Of a DNA stretch of 57,166 bases, positions 53,993-57,166 are shown one piece after another. A program made the translations under genes and the position numbers. A model generated the notes under the pieces. That model was not told the origin of the DNA. It made no database searches and saw only the letters and a program-made list of their open reading frames with translations. Source of the DNA: Armatimonadota bacterium (GTDB lineage Bacteria > Armatimonadota > Fimbriimonadia > Fimbriimonadales > Fimbriimonadaceae); NCBI GenBank assembly GCA_020438215.1, contig JAGQUX010000019.1, forward strand, positions 1 to 57,166, written 5' to 3'. The stretch's first letter is position 1, and every line of letters begins with the position of its first letter.

Positions 53993-54928
53993 TCAGGGCT
54001 TGACTTTGCTTGCAAGGCTTTTGAGTGTGTCTAATGGCACTTCGCCAATCAGCAAAAACGTGTTGCCGTCCATCTCCCACCGGTAGATGTTCACTTTACT
54101 GTTGGAGTCTCGGCTCTCGCGATAGTTTGTGCCCGCAACTTGCAAAAGCGAGATGCGCAACTTATCGTTGCTAAAGAACTGCCGCAACACCTTGCGGTCA
54201 TCAAAATTCGATTTGCGGGCAAGCATCAAACGAAGGCCGGAATCGGAACCAAGCGTGTAAGGTTTCATGCCTTGTTCGCGCGCAAACTTGACCAAATCGT
54301 CGGCAGGAGTCGCAACTTTCGCTCCGCTAGGAAGGCTGAAAAGCCGATCACTAATCCGCGCATCAAACTTGATGCGCTTATACGCAAAACCAGCAATCGC
54401 TTCGTTCTTCTCATTGAAAAACTCACGACGCAGGACAATGCTCTCGCCCTTGTCGAGCCAAAGCTTTTCGCGGAGCTTAGAATCCTTCGTGTAGATTTTC
54501 AGGACATTGCATCGTCGCCCAGCAACAGAATCTTCACCCGAAGCGCGCAGCAAATACCGATCAGAATTCTTGGTAAACGACTCGAACTGAGAGTCCAAGG
54601 AGCGGAAGCGAGTCTCACGTAGTGAATTTTCTGATTTCAAATAAACCTGGCGTTTCCCATTGATCTCGTAGACAATCTGACCAGAGAATTGGGAATCCGA
54701 CGGGTATTCGATGCGTGTTTTGCCATCTTTACGGAGTACGTGTTCAGTAAACGTCTGCTTTCCGTTACGGGGATCGTTATATTGAACTTCCCGAACACCG
54801 GCAAAGGTGACCTTGCTCCATGATGCAACGCTCTTGCGCAAAAGTTGAACTTCTGAGGAATCTTGGGCAAATGCAAACGGAGTCACTGCAATCATCGCAG
54901 CCAGTCCGATCCATCGAAGATGATTCAT
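53993..54928 (-). CDS. RseB/MucB-like sigma-E regulatory protein
   Basis: A 311-residue exported protein. A signal peptide (about 1-21) precedes a LolA-like domain with the RseB pattern: strands holding VYEINGKRQVYLKS and YLLRASGEDSVAGRRCNVLKI. RseB-type proteins sense envelope lipid or lipoprotein stress and protect the anti-sigma factor from cleavage. It is immediately downstream of an anti-sigma gene, which supports the call. The ATG at 54928 has GGAG upstream; an in-frame TTG at 54943 adds five residues. Confidence 0.84.
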   Translation of the reverse strand: MNHLRWIGLAAMIAVTPFAFAQDSSEVQLLRKSVASWSKVTFAGVREVQYNDPRNGKQTFTEHVLRKDGKTRIEYPSDSQFSGQIVYEINGKRQVYLKSENSLRETRFRSLDSQFESFTKNSDRYLLRASGEDSVAGRRCNVLKIYTKDSKLREKLWLDKGESIVLRREFFNEKNEAIAGFAYKRIKFDARISDRLFSLPSGAKVATPADDLVKFAREQGMKPYTLGSDSGLRLMLARKSNFDDRKVLRQFFSNDKLRISLLQVAGTNYRESRDSNSKVNIYRWEMDGNTFLLIGEVPLDTLKSLASKVKP

Positions 54929-54945
54929 TCGCCCAAACTCCAAAC

Positions 54946-55401
54946 TTAGTACTGGCTCATAAACTCGTCAGATGACTGCGCGAGCTTGACCGGAACATGG
55001 AAGTTGTTGTTGATCTCAAGTTGGTCGATCTCGTAAGACTTGACACCGTAAGACTCCACATCCACCTTCTCGTTTTGCGAAACCATTGGAGCTGGCGGCT
55101 CCACTGTGTCGTTCGACTTAATAGCAAAGAAAGCAAATGCGGCAATCGCGGCGGCAACTGCGCTGGATGAGTACACCCACTTAAGAGAAAACTTCTTCTT
55201 AGTTTCGACAGGAGCCATGGCTTGCAACTTCTGATTGAGCTCGCTTCGCCATGCCAGACTGACTTCCCCATCCGGAAGATGAGAAATTGCCTGAGACAAT
55301 CGGACATGATCACCGGACTCAAGCTGCTGTTCTAGCTCAAGGGCTTCCACCATATTCAAAGATTGTTCTTCCATCAATTTCTTAATCAGGTCGTTGTTCA
55401 T
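54946..55401 (-). CDS. Anti-sigma factor (RseA-like)
   Basis: A 151-residue protein. The N-terminal part (about 1-70) is a helical, acidic domain that should bind the sigma factor; the region fits an RseA-like N-terminus, but no zinc motif is visible. One transmembrane helix (about 76-95, VYSSSAVAAAIAAFAFFAI) is followed by a roughly 50-residue periplasmic tail, the expected site of regulated cleavage and RseB binding. The ATG at 55401 has AGGAGG upstream; the in-frame TTG at 55407 would overlap the sigma stop. Confidence 0.82.
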   Translation of the reverse strand: MNNDLIKKLMEEQSLNMVEALELEQQLESGDHVRLSQAISHLPDGEVSLAWRSELNQKLQAMAPVETKKKFSLKWVYSSSAVAAAIAAFAFFAIKSNDTVEPPAPMVSQNEKVDVESYGVKSYEIDQLEINNNFHVPVKLAQSSDEFMSQY

Positions 55402-55403
55402 TT

Positions 55404-56057
55404 TCAAAGACCCTCCTGCATATAGCGTTCAATTCGTTCTTTAACATGATTTCTGGCAAGAAACAGTCGACTCTTTACTGTTCCAACCGGAATTTCCATT
55501 GCCTGGGCAATCTCGTCGTAGCCCATTTCCTCTTTATCATGCATCAAGAGGACAGTGCGAAGTTTGTCGCTCATGCTGGCGATTGCTTCTTCCATGATCC
55601 CTTGCAGTTCGTTTGCAAGAAGACTTTCAGAAGGATCCCAACTGCGATCGGAAAACTCCATCGGCTCATCGCCTTCTTCATTCGGCTCATAACTGAGCGT
55701 TTTGACTTGGCGACTGACTTTCCGCGCTCGATCCACACACAGGTTGTAGGCAATGCGGAAAAGCCAAGACCGGAGGCTGGCTCGACCATCGAAACCTGCC
55801 ATTCCTTGATAAGCCTTGATAAAGACTTCCTGAGTCACATCCAGGGCTTCTTCATCATTGCGGAGCATACGGCGAACAAAACCGTAAACTCGATTTTGGT
55901 AAGCGTCAACCAGGCGACCAAACGCCTCGAAATCTTGGGTACGACACTGGGCGACCAGCGCCTCTTCATTAATGGCGTTGTTCTGATTCCGTGCTGGCAC
56001 GCGTTCTGCTCCGACCAGTAGGCTCATATCTGTATTGTCCTGACGCCTTTCATTCAT
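55404..56057 (-). CDS. RpoE-like ECF sigma factor
   Basis: A 217-residue extracytoplasmic-function sigma factor. Region 2 (about 45-115) has DVTQEVFIKAYQGMAGF and SWLFRIAYNLCVDRAR; region 4 (about 160-210) has MGYDEIAQAMEIPVGTVKSRLFLAR. It is followed by its putative anti-sigma and RseB genes, an order (sigma, RseA, RseB) matching the classical envelope-stress operon. Neighbouring PBP1A, PBP2 and the outer-membrane protein gene are plausible regulon members; that is inference. Confidence 0.94.
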   Translation of the reverse strand: MNERRQDNTDMSLLVGAERVPARNQNNAINEEALVAQCRTQDFEAFGRLVDAYQNRVYGFVRRMLRNDEEALDVTQEVFIKAYQGMAGFDGRASLRSWLFRIAYNLCVDRARKVSRQVKTLSYEPNEEGDEPMEFSDRSWDPSESLLANELQGIMEEAIASMSDKLRTVLLMHDKEEMGYDEIAQAMEIPVGTVKSRLFLARNHVKERIERYMQEGL

Positions 56058-56085
56058 AGAAGTTCAGCGGTCCCGTGATATCTCG

Positions 56086-56129
56086 TAAAACAATCAGCCT
56101 CAAACCGTATGTCCACGATTTGAGGCTGA
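56086..56129 (-). terminator. Terminator after the outer-membrane protein gene
   Basis: TCAGCCTCAAA and TTTGAGGCTGA form a perfect 11-base stem with a 14-base loop. On the minus strand it ends in TTGTTTTA. It starts about 26 bases past the stop of the next gene and separates it from the sigma operon. Confidence 0.84.
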
Positions 56130-56154
56130 CTTTCCTAAAACAACTCCTGGTTCT

Positions 56155-56667
56155 TTAGAACCGGATTCCGCCCATGATGGCGAAACCGTTGTATCGGGTG
56201 TCACTCGCACCAAAGTACTTGAGTTCGATAAATACTGGGTTGCCAGCCTTCACCAAATCTTTTCCAAGGGAGAACTGATATCCGAAGTCCATCTTGGAAT
56301 CGGAATTGCCACCAAAGTTAGAGTGGATAAACGCCACACCAGCACCGACGGAGTAATAAAGGTTATCCGAATTGCGGGTGGTGAAGTTCATCAGAAGAGG
56401 TGCGCTGTGGAAGCTACCCTTACCGTAGTAATCCAGCGACATGGAGTAATCGCCCATTGCGCCAGCAAATGTGACGCCATCGCGGAAGCGATATTCCAGA
56501 CCGCCAACAAACCAGTTTTGACCTTCGGCATTCTTCAAAGAACCTTGCGCGAGGTACAGACCTGCGCGGAGCGACATGCCCATCGGTTTATCGTAATCTG
56601 CCATGGCAGGTGCGACCAGCGCAACGCCCAAAGTCGTGACAAGAGCTGCTTTACCCAGTGTTTTCAT
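56155..56667 (-). CDS. Predicted outer-membrane beta-barrel protein
   Basis: A 170-residue protein with a signal peptide (about 1-23, cleavage after an Ala-Met-Ala-like motif). Alternating strands follow: LRAGLYLAQGSL, FVGGLEYRFRDG, LYYSVGAGVAFIH, GYQFSLGKDL and a closing YNGFAIMGGIRF. The terminal Phe is the classic barrel-insertion signal. Too small for a large porin; it resembles eight-stranded barrels such as OmpX/OmpW-like proteins. Monocistronic. Specific function unknown. Confidence 0.78.
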   Translation of the reverse strand: MKTLGKAALVTTLGVALVAPAMADYDKPMGMSLRAGLYLAQGSLKNAEGQNWFVGGLEYRFRDGVTFAGAMGDYSMSLDYYGKGSFHSAPLLMNFTTRNSDNLYYSVGAGVAFIHSNFGGNSDSKMDFGYQFSLGKDLVKAGNPVFIELKYFGASDTRYNGFAIMGGIRF

Positions 56668-56757
56668 CCGTGTTATTCCTACTCGTTGAATTGATATGCA
56701 GGCGTAGCTAGCCTGCCGCTACCGCAAAGATAGCACATTCTCTATCCTACGTGACGT

Positions 56758-57166
56758 TCAAACCCGGTGTTTCGCCGCTTCCAAACAGATTTCGTAAGTC
56801 AGTTGGGCGGTATCCACCAAATCTTTGATCGAAATCTCCTCTTCGTGAGTATGGATTTTGTCCATTCCCGTGGCAATCACGATGCTTGGGAATCCGTGGA
56901 CATTAAACATATTCGCATCGCTCCCACCAAGAGTAGTGCGGAGCGCTGGATCAAAGCCCATTTTCCGACTTGCCGTCTGGGCAATCTGAACAACCGGATG
57001 AGAATCTTCAATGGTGTATCCGCCGTAGTGCCGCTTATGATCAATCTCTAATCCCGCCCCCCATTTCTCGCAAGCATCTACAAAGCACTGCTTCATGTGC
57101 GAGATTTGTCGATCCACTTCTTCGGGAGACGTGCTTCTGGCTTCCCCTTTAATCTTCACCGATGGA
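56758..57166 (-). CDS. M20-family peptidase (PepT-like), C-terminal part, partial
   Basis: Only the C-terminal 136 or so residues are inside the window, and the reading frame stays open to its edge. The pattern matches M20/M25 peptidases: KIKGEARS, HPVVQIAQTASRKMGF, TTLGGSDANMFNVHGFPS and KIHTHEEEISI, where the last His-Glu cluster is near the metal site. It probably is a tripeptidase T-like metallopeptidase. The start lies beyond position 57166. Confidence 0.85.
   Translation of the reverse strand, partial: PSVKIKGEARSTSPEEVDRQISHMKQCFVDACEKWGAGLEIDHKRHYGGYTIEDSHPVVQIAQTASRKMGFDPALRTTLGGSDANMFNVHGFPSIVIATGMDKIHTHEEEISIKDLVDTAQLTYEICLEAAKHRV

Overview
The window looks like chromosomal DNA (about 50-53% G+C by eye) from a diderm bacterium, most likely an Armatimonadota member near the Fimbriimonadia. 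That placement is inferred. It rests on a short-leader DUF1559-style prepilin, a ClpC-type Clp ATPase combined with outer-envelope genes (a long MCE/MlaD protein, a predicted beta-barrel, a sigma-E/RseA/RseB set), and many small standalone DinB, SRPBCC, VOC and GNAT proteins. No rRNA gene, CRISPR array or transposase was seen. There is one tRNA, tRNA-Glu(UUC).

Layout. Positions 1-3.7 kb hold three membrane-anchored diguanylate cyclases. From 3.7 to 9.6 kb lie rplI, an MlaD-like protein with a beta-rich C-terminus, clpC, a DUF3052-like protein and a DinB protein. From 9.6 to 12.6 kb a BTAD/SARP-type regulator stands divergent to a prepilin-like gene. From 12.6 to 15.6 kb an ArsR repressor gene with a clear promoter/operator heads a chain of SRPBCC genes, followed by a thioredoxin-fold protein. 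From 15.6 to 18.9 kb there is a six-gene operon of small membrane proteins. Four of them share a complete N-terminal helical module and a fifth keeps only its first part. I do not recognise this family as described. From 19 to 35 kb is a metabolic and stress patchwork: DinB, DUF1579, MmcQ, two related secreted proteins, aminoglycoside-phosphotransferase-like kinases, GNATs, katG with a Fur-family regulator, an M1 peptidase and VOC proteins.

From 35.5 to 41.5 kb is a histidine operon, hisG-hisC-hisH-hisF-hisA/I/E-hisD. Its leader encodes a 16-residue peptide with six consecutive His codons followed by a strong terminator, which is a classical attenuator. HisA, HisI and HisE are fused in one polypeptide. 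Directly downstream, 18-bp direct repeats derived from the 3' end of tRNA-Glu bracket a roughly 2-kb insertion. It carries a single 580-residue gene of unknown function.

From 43.6 to 57.2 kb are envelope genes: an NlpC/P60 hydrolase, two GT2 glycosyltransferases with an O-antigen-ligase/TPR protein, PBP2, PBP1A, a sigma-E/anti-sigma/RseB-like operon, a predicted outer-membrane protein, and the end of an M20 peptidase cut by the window edge.

Most worth follow-up: the paralogous membrane-module operon, the tRNA-Glu mini-island with its orphan protein, and the his attenuator together with the HisA-HisI-HisE fusion.
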